DNA of 14,656 bases from Patescibacteria group bacterium (GCA_018821175.1 JAHJMX010000006.1:1-14656), one strand, 5' to 3'; positions 1 through 7,635 are shown, numbered from the stretch's first letter. Notes: generated from the letters alone by a model not told the origin. Made by a program: numbers and translations.

Positions 1-2073
1 ATCTGCTTTTTCTGCTTCAAATCTAGGGTCATTTATTGAATAGTTGCTTATTTGAAAACTAATTAATCCATACGGAGATCTTAATTCTTTTTCCTCTTCT
101 AAAGAATCAATAGATTTATTCATTAAATGTTTTGGCGTTTGTGGTGTTTTTAAAATTCGCTTTAGATTTGCTATTTCTTTTGAATCTGGGAAGGTGTTAC
201 AGATTGTTGAGCCTAAATATAAGAATAAGGAATCTGTTTGCTTTAAAACTCCAGGCTCTAATTCATCAAACGTTGTTGCAGATAGCTTGTATTGAAATGG
301 CAATTTTGTGTTGTTGTCTAATTCAAAAATGAATTCTCGTCCTTTCGGGTCAGATTTATGAAGGCCTAGCATTCTTGTAATTACGTGCTTGAATAACTCA
401 GGGGGGTATTTCACTGGTATTTCAATTTGTTTTTTGTGGGTATCCATAGCAGTCACAAATTTTTCCTTTTCTTGTAGCATTATCCTTGAAACTACAACAG
501 CGTGTGGTTCTGCAAGTGTTATCCTCTCGTTTTCTAGCCAGCTTGAAAGCCAATGTCTTAACCAGTCTTCTGTCCACGTTTTTGATATACTATTTAGTAA
601 AATTTCATCAACTTTTTTTACCCAATATCGCGTATTTGTTGAAAATGACAAGTTATATTTTTCAATCAGCTTAATTAAGTCATACCATGGGTTGTCTTCC
701 TTGAGTTCTGGGGAGTTAGTGTAAGGCAAGATGTCGTTTTCAATTATTTTTTGAGCAATTTTACTCATTCCGTCAATTAAAACCTCATCACTACTGTCAA
801 CACCACGGAAGGAAACTTGGTGTCCAGCTTCTATCATTTTTTTGATTACTGCGTAGGCTTTTTGTCCATTTCCAATACCAAGATCAACCAAGTCTATATG
901 TGAATTTTTTTTGGTTGTTATAATTTCTAGAATACCGTCCATGCTAGAATCAAGAATTTTTAAGCCATCACGTAACGATGTATAGTTTGGACTTTCACAT
1001 ACAGACGACCAAAGGTCTCCTTGGTAATAGGCTAGAGTTGGGTCTAAAAAGCCACTTTTTAAAGACGCAACAATTTTTGGGCAGACAATATTTCGGTTTC
1101 TTATTTCCTTAATCAAATCTTTTGTTGAAACTATTTTAGATAAATTTATATGTTCTCGTTCATCCTTTTTTTTAATTATTTCCTGGGATCGCGCGATAAA
1201 ATCTTCAGCATCTTGTGATTGAATTATATTGTCGAAAAGCGTATTCATTGTTTCTAGTAGGAAAGTTTCATTTTCCATGAATCTAGGATCAAGCATAAAA
1301 AGCGAAAACAACATTTGTTTCATAATTTTTTGTTCTTTTTCTAGCTGCTCAATTTTATCTAAACGCCATTGTTTAGACGGGATCCACTGAACCAAGCGTT
1401 CCGTATATATATCAATTTTTGCTAAAAAAGCACTTTTTGATAATAACTTGTTTTGCATTTCTTTGTCTTCATTTGCCCCAGCGGGATGTGCAGTTTCTAG
1501 ATTAATTGATTCCATGAAAACTTCTCGTACATAACTTTGTAAATTATGTACAGTTTGTTTGCCATCATACGAAGCAAGAAGAATATCTATGATTTTTGAG
1601 ATAATTTGAACTGTATCAACCGACTTTTCTTGTTTAGAGAGCTGACTAAAATCAAGAATTTTCTTAAACAAAAAAGAGATCTGCTCAATTGCGCTATCAT
1701 CCTGTATATTAGACTCAAATATTGTAGAAATTGTTTGTAACAAGCTATTAATTGCGTTTGTAATTTCAGAAGAAGATTGATTTTGTGCTGCAGAAAACAA
1801 ACAATCTGTTTTATCAGATTCTTGTTTTATTTCAGCAATACGGGTTCTCCATCCTTGAGCAATTTCGTCAAAATCACCTAGAAGTCGCTGTATATTTGTT
1901 TTTGTTGCATGAACGGTGGTTGTCACAAGTCGCTTTTCTCCAGAATTAAGATCTTCTAGAAACGGAGTGACTGGAGTCCCATTTCGCAAATTATCCCCAT
2001 TTGTATCTTGGAGTTGGTTATTTGTACCGCTATTTATTGTTGTCCCTTCCCCTTTTTCTCCCAGTCCTTTCAT
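1..2073 (-). CDS. Partial large protein: helical N-terminal region + EgtD-like SAM methyltransferase domain (runs off left edge)
   Basis: I translated this frame by hand: 691 codons from ATG at 2073 to the window edge with no stop, so the C-terminus is missing. Residues 1 to about 330 are polar and mostly helical and I do not recognise them. From about residue 335 the sequence follows the histidine-specific methyltransferase family (Methyltransf_33, the EgtD fold). A YYQGDLW stretch (349-355) and SPNY (ending Y364) resemble the family's region before the cofactor site. DLGIGNGQ (397-404) is SAM motif I, followed by GVDSSDEVL as the acidic second strand. LGSTICNT (620-627) matches the diagnostic GSTIGN motif, whose Asn in EgtD contacts the substrate amino group. 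The domain assignment is fairly secure. The substrate is unknown, because distant members need not methylate histidine, and no EgtB-like partner is in view. The gene is divergent from ispG and has no Shine-Dalgarno sequence. Confidence 0.75.
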   Translation of the reverse strand, partial: MKGLGEKGEGTTINSGTNNQLQDTNGDNLRNGTPVTPFLEDLNSGEKRLVTTTVHATKTNIQRLLGDFDEIAQGWRTRIAEIKQESDKTDCLFSAAQNQSSSEITNAINSLLQTISTIFESNIQDDSAIEQISFLFKKILDFSQLSKQEKSVDTVQIISKIIDILLASYDGKQTVHNLQSYVREVFMESINLETAHPAGANEDKEMQNKLLSKSAFLAKIDIYTERLVQWIPSKQWRLDKIEQLEKEQKIMKQMLFSLFMLDPRFMENETFLLETMNTLFDNIIQSQDAEDFIARSQEIIKKKDEREHINLSKIVSTKDLIKEIRNRNIVCPKIVASLKSGFLDPTLAYYQGDLWSSVCESPNYTSLRDGLKILDSSMDGILEIITTKKNSHIDLVDLGIGNGQKAYAVIKKMIEAGHQVSFRGVDSSDEVLIDGMSKIAQKIIENDILPYTNSPELKEDNPWYDLIKLIEKYNLSFSTNTRYWVKKVDEILLNSISKTWTEDWLRHWLSSWLENERITLAEPHAVVVSRIMLQEKEKFVTAMDTHKKQIEIPVKYPPELFKHVITRMLGLHKSDPKGREFIFELDNNTKLPFQYKLSATTFDELEPGVLKQTDSLFLYLGSTICNTFPDSKEIANLKRILKTPQTPKHLMNKSIDSLEEEKELRSPYGLISFQISNYSINDPRFEAEKAD

Positions 2074-2085
2074 GATTGTTTTAAT

Positions 2086-2113
2086 AGTATATTAATAAAA
2101 ATCAAGGATGCAA
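2086..2113 (-). promoter_or_regulatory. Possible promoter of the methyltransferase gene
   Basis: On the minus strand, TATACT (2091-2086) is a good -10 box, preceded after 16 bases by TTGCAT (2113-2108), a weak -35. Only 12 bases separate the -10 box from the ATG at 2073, so the transcript would be leaderless or nearly so, which fits the absence of a ribosome binding site. Confidence 0.35.
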
Positions 2114-2134
2114 TTCTAAAACTACATACCATGT

Positions 2135-2162
2135 TTGTCAAGTGGAATTTGTGTAGTATAAA
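2135..2162 (+). promoter_or_regulatory. Likely sigma-70-type promoter of the ispG-dxr-glycosyltransferase cluster
   Basis: TTGTCA (2135-2140) and TATAAA (2157-2162) are separated by 16 bases, giving 5/6 matches to each consensus hexamer. Transcription would begin near 2169, leaving a leader of about 75 bases before the preferred ispG start at 2246. No other good pair of boxes was seen in this spacer on the plus strand. Confidence 0.55.
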
Positions 2163-2245
2163 CATTCTTTAAAACCTTTGACTCCTCTTTTTATGTAATG
2201 CTACAATCACTTCCAGTATTTGTACAGACTTTAAATGTCATAAAC

Positions 2246-3319
2246 ATGATAAAAAGTAGGCAAACTAGAGAAGTGGTTATTGGAAAAAATAAAAAAAAAA
2301 TTGCGATTGGAGGAGCAAATCCAATTACAATTCAGTCTATGTGCAATACAAAAACCATTGATGTTGAGCAAACGGTTAGTCAAATACATGCTTTAGAAGC
2401 TGAAAAATGCGATATAGTGCGGGTGGGTATTCCAAATGTACAGTCAGCTTTGGCGTTGCCAAAAATTATAGAACAGATTCATATTCCGCTAGTTGCCGAC
2501 ATCCATTTTGATCATCGGCTTGCTCTTTTGGCGATTGAAAATGGAGCTGACAAAATCCGTATTAATCCTGGGAATATAGGATCAGAAGCAAAATTAATTG
2601 AAATTATTGAAGCTGCAAAAAAAGCAGATATTGCAATACGTATTGGCGTAAACGCTGGATCTTTGTAAAAAGAAATTTTGAACGAATATAGACATCCAAC
2701 TCCCGAAGCCCTTGCTGTTTCAGCAAAACGTAGTATTGAATTTTTCGAAAAAAATGGATTTGAAAAAATTGTTGTTTCAATTAAAACTACTGATGTTTTA
2801 GATTTCATTGAAGCCAATAGACTTCTTGTAAAAAACGGATGTGATTACCCGATTCATATTGGCGTAACAGAAGCTGGGATTGAACGGACAGGGAGTGTGC
2901 GAAATGCGATTGGGGTTGGGACTTTGCTTCAGGATGGGATTGGAGATACGATGCGTATTTCCCTTACAGCTGACCCCGTTGTTGAAGTTCAAGTTGCTAA
3001 AGATATTTTGAAAGCACTTCATTTATACACAAAAGAGCCGATAATTTTGTCTTGCCCAACTTGCGCTCGTACAGAAATCAATGTAGAAGAATTAACAAAT
3101 GAAGTTATTAGGCGAACGGCACATATTAAGCAACCAATCAAAATTGTTGTAATGGGCTGTGCTGTGAATGGGCCTGGGGAGTCGCAAGAGGCTGATTATG
3201 GAATTGCTGGCGGGATGAAGCAGGGAGCTTTGTATCGCAAAGGGAAGCCAATTGCCGTTGTGCCAGAGGGCGATCTCGTAGATGAGTTGATTAAATTAAT
3301 TCAAAATGATTTTAAATAA
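2246..3319 (+). pseudogene. ispG: 4-hydroxy-3-methylbut-2-enyl diphosphate synthase (IspG/GcpE), interrupted by an in-frame TAA
   Basis: IspG is the iron-sulfur enzyme that reduces MEcPP to HMBPP near the end of the MEP isoprenoid pathway. I prefer the start at 2246 (MIKSRQTREVVIG) because the family begins at this RQT-x-x-V-x-(I/V)-G segment; an upstream ATG at 2198 would add 16 unrelated residues. IGGANPITIQSM and GVNAGSL are typical of the TIM-barrel half. A TAA at 2666-2668 stands exactly where the family has Glu (GVNAGSLEK), and the same frame then continues without damage to 3319. The second half carries the [4Fe-4S] ligands CPTC (270, 273), Cys305 and Glu312 in GCAVNGPGE, numbered from 2246 with the stop as residue 141. 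The total of about 357 codons matches the family. GAA to TAA is a single change. The locus is either a very recent nonsense mutation, a sequencing error, a readthrough case, or two pieces with restart at TTG 2678. Confidence 0.85.
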
Positions 3320-4310
3320 AAAAATTGTAATTATTGGTTCGACAGGATCTGTTGGGCGTCAAGCCTTGGATGTTATTAGAGATAATCCAAATGATTTTGA
3401 GGTTGTCGGACTTAGCGCTCATCAAAATCAAGAACTTTTGAATAGTCAGATAGAGGAATTTACCCCGAAATTTGGGGGGACATGCGATTTGGAAGAAGTC
3501 CGCAAGATGGTTAACTCAAAAGAAACAGATATAGTTTTTATTGGGTGCCGTGGGACGGATTTTTTGCCAGCATTGATTGACGCAATTAAAGCTGGTAAAA
3601 AAATTGCAATGGCTAACAAAGAAATGATTGTTGAAAATGGCGAAGAGATTATGAAGTTGATTCATGAATATGATACAGAATTTATTCCTGTTGATTCTGA
3701 ACATTCTGCAATTTTTCAATGTATGCAAGGTCATGACAAAGACGATATTGAGAAAATAATTTTAACTTGTTCAGGCGGAGCTTGTCGCGATAAAACTGCT
3801 GAGGAGCTTGAGAATGTGACTGTTGAAGTTGCACTTAGTCATCCAACTTGGAACATGGGGAAGAAAATTACAATCGATAGTGCAACTTTGATGAATAAAG
3901 CGCTTGAAATTATCGAAGCGAAATACCTTTTTGGACTTAATGCTGAGCAAATCGAAGTTTTGATCCATCCACAAAGTATTGTGCATTCAATGGTTCAGTT
4001 TAAAGATGGAAATATGATCACACATTTTGGTTATCCAGATATGAGGATTCCAATTGCATACGCTTTGTATTACCCCGATATTAAAGACAATAAATTGCCT
4101 CGAGTTGATTTAGTGGACAAAAAATTGGAATTTTATAAACCAAATATTAAAAATTTTCCATCGATTGATTTTGCATATAAAGCTTTACATCAAGGCCCAT
4201 CAACTATTAAAAAACTTAATCAAGCTAATGATATTGCAGTCAAAAAATTTGTTGATGGCGAGATTTTGTTTAATGAAATTTTTCAGTATATTGAAAGAGA
4301 GACTTTTTAA
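3306..4310 (+). CDS. dxr: 1-deoxy-D-xylulose 5-phosphate reductoisomerase (DXR), short C-terminus
   Basis: DXR converts DXP to MEP with NADPH, the first committed step of the MEP pathway. The NADPH-binding GSTGSVGRQALDVIR is at 11-25 and ANKE at 103-106. Metal ligands are Asp130 and Glu132 in PVDSEHSAIFQ and Glu201 in MNKALE. The flexible-loop SGGACRD (156-162), HPTWNMG (179-185), HPQSIVHSM (221-229) and PDMRIPIAYA (244-253) are all present, so catalysis looks intact. At 334 residues it is shorter than the usual 380-400: about 30 residues are missing within the N-terminal domain, and about 35 at the end, where the last helix of the C-terminal bundle lies in E. coli DXR. The start overlaps the last 14 bases of ispG, implying translational coupling. 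No Shine-Dalgarno sequence precedes it. Confidence 0.93.
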   Translation: MILNKKIVIIGSTGSVGRQALDVIRDNPNDFEVVGLSAHQNQELLNSQIEEFTPKFGGTCDLEEVRKMVNSKETDIVFIGCRGTDFLPALIDAIKAGKKIAMANKEMIVENGEEIMKLIHEYDTEFIPVDSEHSAIFQCMQGHDKDDIEKIILTCSGGACRDKTAEELENVTVEVALSHPTWNMGKKITIDSATLMNKALEIIEAKYLFGLNAEQIEVLIHPQSIVHSMVQFKDGNMITHFGYPDMRIPIAYALYYPDIKDNKLPRVDLVDKKLEFYKPNIKNFPSIDFAYKALHQGPSTIKKLNQANDIAVKKFVDGEILFNEIFQYIERETF

Positions 4311-4325
4311 AAACAAATTTGCGTT

Positions 4326-5276
4326 ATGCAAAAAGTTAAAACTGTAATTGGAATTATTTCATACAATGATAAACATTATCTTGAAAGGACATTTCCAATT
4401 ATTGCAAAATTGCCTGATACACATGTTATTATCATCGATAATGCATGTAATGATGAAATCAAAAATTTTATTGAAAAGGAGTATCCACAATTTGATTTTA
4501 TCCGACATCCAGATTGTAATATAGGTTTTGGTAGAGGGCATAATTTTATTCTTGAAAACGCACCAAAGTCTGATTATTTCTTTTGCTTGAATCCAGATAT
4601 TTATCTTGAAGAAGAAGGGTATAAGGCATGCGTTAAATACTTAGATGAAAATCCTGAGGTTACAATGCTTAGCTCGAAACTTTACCATTGGGATATTGAT
4701 AAAAATTCCAAGACCAACATCATTGATACGCTTGGGATTGTTGGAAATAGAGCACACAAGTTTTGGGATCGAGGGCAGAATAAAGAAGATAAAGGGCAAT
4801 ATGATGATACATTAAATAATATTTTTGGGATTTCTGGGGCAGCATTTTTTATTCGGCGAGATGCTATACAGCAATTACATGGCACACCTTATACGCTTTT
4901 TGATGAGGGGATTTTTATGTACAAAGAAGACATAGATCTTTCCTATAGATTGCGTTGGCTTGGTTTAAAGATTCATATGTTGCCTAATGTTTTAGGTTAT
5001 CATGATAGAACTCTTGGGCAAGGTCAGAAAAAATCCGATTTTTTAGCTAAATTAAGTTATCGGAATCATTTATTAATGTTGAAAAACAATTTCAGTAAAG
5101 GGTTTAGTATTGGGACTAAATGGAATACGCTGATTTATGAAAGCGTAAAATTTTTCTATTATCTTTTTACAAAACCAAAAGTTTCCATGGAACTTTTCAA
5201 GGTTTTTAAATTAAAAGTTAAAAAAAGTGTGACCAAAATTAAGCCAAAACAAATGGAATCTTACCTATTAAAATGA
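4326..5276 (+). CDS. Family 2 glycosyltransferase (rhamnosyltransferase-like)
   Basis: This 316-residue protein has the GT-A fold pattern of GT2 enzymes that add sugars to lipid-linked or surface glycans. Seen in the sequence: a beta-strand start VIGIISYN (7-14), IIIDNACND (35-43), a nucleotide-sugar region IGFGRGHN (66-73), the metal-binding NPD (89-91), GAAFFIRRDA (171-180), and the acceptor-site acidic motif KEDIDLSYRLRWLG (200-213). YRNHLLMLKNN (245-255) follows, as in WbbL-type rhamnosyltransferases. There is no clear transmembrane helix, so it is probably cytosolic or peripheral at the membrane with a basic C-terminal tail. It begins 15 bases after dxr. It ends in TGA, immediately followed by an in-frame TAA. 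Donor and acceptor are not predictable from the sequence. Confidence 0.88.
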   Translation: MQKVKTVIGIISYNDKHYLERTFPIIAKLPDTHVIIIDNACNDEIKNFIEKEYPQFDFIRHPDCNIGFGRGHNFILENAPKSDYFFCLNPDIYLEEEGYKACVKYLDENPEVTMLSSKLYHWDIDKNSKTNIIDTLGIVGNRAHKFWDRGQNKEDKGQYDDTLNNIFGISGAAFFIRRDAIQQLHGTPYTLFDEGIFMYKEDIDLSYRLRWLGLKIHMLPNVLGYHDRTLGQGQKKSDFLAKLSYRNHLLMLKNNFSKGFSIGTKWNTLIYESVKFFYYLFTKPKVSMELFKVFKLKVKKSVTKIKPKQMESYLLK

Positions 5277-5288
5277 TAAAATCCAGCC

Positions 5289-6128
5289 ATGGATACAAAA
5301 GAATTATATGAACTTGGAATCGTAATTTTACATTACAATACCCCGCTAGATGTTGCGGCGAATTTGCGTGCAATGCAAGTTGCTGATATGCCAGAAAAAA
5401 CTGAAATCGTGGTAGTAAACAATGGTGGTCATAATGCCAATGATAAAATTCAAAAATCGGATTATGATGGCTTGAATGTGCGATTTTTTGACATTCCGAA
5501 CAAAGGTTTCCCGCAAGGAAATAATTTTGGAATTAAATATTTAAATTCAAAATATATTGCGATTGTTAATCCAGATATTGAAATTCGCAAAAATACTCTG
5601 CGAGTTTTGCATGATTATATGGAGGCAAACCAAAATATTGGTATTGTTGCTCCACAGCTTATTTATCCAAATGATCAAATCCAGGATAATTATCGAGTTT
5701 TTCCTCGCCCTTTGGATCTTTTTATTAAACGGGTTCCGTTTTTACGTAAAAGATTTCGCGGGCGGATGAGCAAATATTTAATGTGGAAAAAAGATTCTGA
5801 AAAAAACGAAGCAGTTGATTGGGTAACTGGAGCCTTTCAGGTTTTGACTCGTAAATGTTGGGATGCAGTTGGTCCAAATAACGAAGCCTATTTTCTTTTT
5901 ATGTCTGACATAGAAATTTGTTGGGATGCTTGGGTTAAAGGTTTTGAAGTCCATTATGTTGCGCAAGCCAAAGCGCGTCATAATGAATCACGTTTGTCTG
6001 AAGGAGGAATTCTGGATTTTTTTAAGCGAAAAACAATGAGGATACATGTGAAAGATGCTATGATTTACTTTAAAAAATTCTTATTTAAAAAAACGCCAAA
6101 AAACAGTCCATCAGCAAAAGTTAAATAA
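5289..6128 (+). CDS. Family 2 glycosyltransferase
   Basis: This 279-residue protein is a second GT2 glycosyltransferase, 12 bases after the first and in the same direction. It shows GIVILHYNTP (10-19), VVVNNGG (41-47), NKGFPQGNNFGI (71-82), the metal-binding NPD (94-96), the acceptor-region DWVTGAFQVLTRKCWDAVG (177-195) and SDIEICWDAW (206-215) in the place of the usual ED-x-D-L motif. The Lys-rich tail after about residue 245 could hold it to the membrane surface. The two glycosyltransferases are clearly different in sequence, so they probably add different sugars in one surface polysaccharide or glycolipid pathway. Because polyprenyl phosphate carriers come from the isoprenoid pathway, their position behind ispG and dxr is functionally reasonable, but this link is an inference. 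Confidence 0.87.
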   Translation: MDTKELYELGIVILHYNTPLDVAANLRAMQVADMPEKTEIVVVNNGGHNANDKIQKSDYDGLNVRFFDIPNKGFPQGNNFGIKYLNSKYIAIVNPDIEIRKNTLRVLHDYMEANQNIGIVAPQLIYPNDQIQDNYRVFPRPLDLFIKRVPFLRKRFRGRMSKYLMWKKDSEKNEAVDWVTGAFQVLTRKCWDAVGPNNEAYFLFMSDIEICWDAWVKGFEVHYVAQAKARHNESRLSEGGILDFFKRKTMRIHVKDAMIYFKKFLFKKTPKNSPSAKVK

Positions 6129-6142
6129 AATTTTGTAGCTAA

Positions 6143-7315
6143 TTATTTTTTTGCTGTTTTTGATGCTGCACTGATTTTCCCGAATGGGATATATTGAACA
6201 AAATATGTCGAAATGACAATTGAAATGAACATGATTACTTGGATCGCCATAGCGAAATCCATTGAAATATGACCGCTAGATGCCCCTAGCAAGACTACGA
6301 CAATTGAGAACTCGCTAAGCTGTCCAAGCCTAGTGCTAATTTCAAAACTTTCATTTGGGACTGCCTTAAAAATTTTGAATAATAAATTGAAAATAATTGG
6401 TTTAAGAATTACTGCAAACAAAACACCAATTATAATTAATGCTGAAAATTCACTAAGATGTTCAAATTCGAGATGAGCCCCAAGCACAAAGAAAAACAGA
6501 ATCATAAAGAAATCTCGAATCGTTTCTGATTTTTCAGTGATAATTTTTAGTTTGTAATCAGGCAAAAATGTTAAAGAAATACCTGCAATAAATGCCCCAA
6601 TTTCGCGGGAGAACTCTAAGTATTCAGCAAGCTCGGCAAATATGAAACACCATGCAAGCCCCATTAAGAACATGATGTCTGGTTTATGGAAAATTTTCTT
6701 AGCAACATTTTTTAGTAAATATCTTTGCAAAATATACGCAAGGAAGAAAAGGGAAATTCCTTCTGCTAAAAAGCGTATTCCTTCAAATGCTCCTAGTGCT
6801 CCTCCGGACATTGAGCTCGAAATAAATAATAATAAAATAATGGCAATAACATCTTGAGTTACTAGCGCTGCGATTAAATAATTTCGCACATATGGGTTTG
6901 AATCTTCTTCTTCGTTTAGTAATTTCATTACAACCACCGTACTACTAAATACAAGCGCCATAGCCAAATAAAAAGATTCTGTTAATGCAAGGTCTGTTGC
7001 GAATCCGATCCCCATTCCAAATCCAAAAATAACCAGACTGGCAAGACTAGCAATTACAACTCCTTTTCCAAAAGTTCCCGAAAAAAGCTTGGCTTTAAGC
7101 TCAAGTCCAATTAAATAAAGTAGCAACACAATTCCAATTTCACCAATTGCTTCAAAAAACAAACTATTCGTAATGAGGCCAAGTCCTTGTGGTCCAATTA
7201 AAATTCCCGAAAAAATAAACGCTATCAAAATTGGCTGCTTGGTTATTTCAAGCACAATACTTAAGATTGCGGTTACGATAATTACTATACTAAATTGCAA
7301 AACTAATTCTTCCAT
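6143..7315 (-). CDS. CPA2-family cation/proton antiporter (Kef/NapA type), membrane domain only
   Basis: This 390-residue integral membrane protein has about 12 hydrophobic segments and the signature of the sodium/hydrogen exchanger family CPA2. Seen: SGILIGPQGLGLI near 36-48, LIGLELKAKLF (68-78), VFSSTVVVMKLL (122-133), the ion-binding-helix motif LVTQDVIAI (151-159) with Gln154-Asp155, and EIGAFIAGISL in a later helix. CPA2 members with a Gln-Asp pair, such as KefC, are associated with electroneutral potassium/proton exchange, whereas NapA-type members have two acidic residues. Exchange of K+ (or Na+) for H+ is therefore the more likely role. It lacks the C-terminal RCK/TrkA-N regulatory domain of KefB and KefC and ends just after the membrane part. 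It converges with the glycosyltransferase cluster, with 14 bases between stop codons. A TATAAA box (7341-7336) lies about 20 bases upstream without a clear -35. Confidence 0.9.
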   Translation of the reverse strand: MEELVLQFSIVIIVTAILSIVLEITKQPILIAFIFSGILIGPQGLGLITNSLFFEAIGEIGIVLLLYLIGLELKAKLFSGTFGKGVVIASLASLVIFGFGMGIGFATDLALTESFYLAMALVFSSTVVVMKLLNEEEDSNPYVRNYLIAALVTQDVIAIILLLFISSSMSGGALGAFEGIRFLAEGISLFFLAYILQRYLLKNVAKKIFHKPDIMFLMGLAWCFIFAELAEYLEFSREIGAFIAGISLTFLPDYKLKIITEKSETIRDFFMILFFFVLGAHLEFEHLSEFSALIIIGVLFAVILKPIIFNLLFKIFKAVPNESFEISTRLGQLSEFSIVVVLLGASSGHISMDFAMAIQVIMFISIVISTYFVQYIPFGKISAASKTAKK

Positions 7316-7392
7316 TTTGAATGATAACGCTTTTATTTATATTGTTACATCGATTATTTTCTCATAAAAACGAGTTTTTTTCGAGAGAATTC

Positions 7393-7421
7393 ATAGATTT
7401 TTTTCAAATTGATCAATCTAT
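7393..7421. repeat. Inverted repeat with internal palindrome, possible operator
   Basis: A 7-base inverted repeat (ATAGATT / AATCTAT, loop of 15) overlaps the perfect 10-base palindrome ATTGATCAAT at 7408-7417. It lies between the antiporter start and the structured RNA segment, where a regulator could act on either. In DNA this AT-rich, such a repeat can also arise by chance. Confidence 0.25.
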
Positions 7422-7457
7422 ATAAATGGAAATCAATCACGACATTATATAACAAGC

Positions 7458-7635
7458 TTAATGCACTGCCGTGAGGCGGAAACTTGTATGTGGATAAACA
7501 TGTGGGTAATCAAGGGGTAGACGGATTTTTCAAAAAACGGTTCTTTGATCGAAATTTTTATACACGGAGAATAGCGCTGACATGATTACCCGGTGGGTAT
7601 ACAAGTTCTATAAATCAGCCTACCCCTGCCATTAA
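7458..7635 (+). ncRNA. Candidate structured RNA with a pseudoknot, class unknown
   Basis: Five pairings can be read directly. P1: 7458-7463 with 7630-7635 (6 bp, closing helix). P2: hairpin CTGCC-GTGA-GGCGG, 7466-7479, with a GNRA-type loop. P3: 7481-7489 with 7599-7607 (9 Watson-Crick pairs, extended by two G-U pairs at 7490-7491/7597-7598). P4: 7504-7512 with 7583-7591 (9 pairs plus a G-U at 7503/7592), nested in P3. Pseudoknot: 7513-7520 (AGGGGTAG) with 7620-7627 (CTACCCCT), 8 pairs, starting right next to P4 and crossing P3 and P4. All five can form together. The wobble pairs and the GNRA loop are valid only on the plus strand, which sets the orientation. It could be an independent RNA or the leader of trxB. 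It does not match what I know of tmRNA, RNase P RNA, 6S, SRP RNA or common riboswitches. Confidence 0.5.

Noticed and set aside
389..724. Plus-strand open frame of 111 codons near the left edge
   Set aside because: It lies opposite the minus-strand methyltransferase gene, whose motifs are clear, and its translation shows no recognisable domain.
4165..4347. 60-codon plus-strand frame across the end of dxr, as evidence of a dxr frameshift
   Set aside because: Its translation does not continue the DXR C-terminal sequence and it overlaps the start of the glycosyltransferase gene.
6112..6161. Possible terminator between the two convergent genes (CAGCAAAA 6112-6119 with TTTTGCTG 6149-6156, then five T)
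   Set aside because: The stem is AT-rich with a 29-base loop, and both arms lie in codons for Ala/Lys-rich protein ends, so the match can be a coding coincidence. I could not support it as a true terminator.
7458..7480. Resemblance of the 5' side (UAAUGCACUGCC) to a twister ribozyme core
   Set aside because: From memory the twister needs a matching G-rich 3' strand and particular pseudoknots in short loops. The 3' side here is CUACCCCUGC and the pairing order differs, so the likeness is probably superficial.
7504..7627. tmRNA, RNase P RNA, SRP RNA or 6S RNA
   Set aside because: There is no tRNA-like ends or tag frame, no GAGGAAAGUCC or ACAGAA core, no SRP GGAAG/AGCAG motif, and the crossing helix does not fit 6S.
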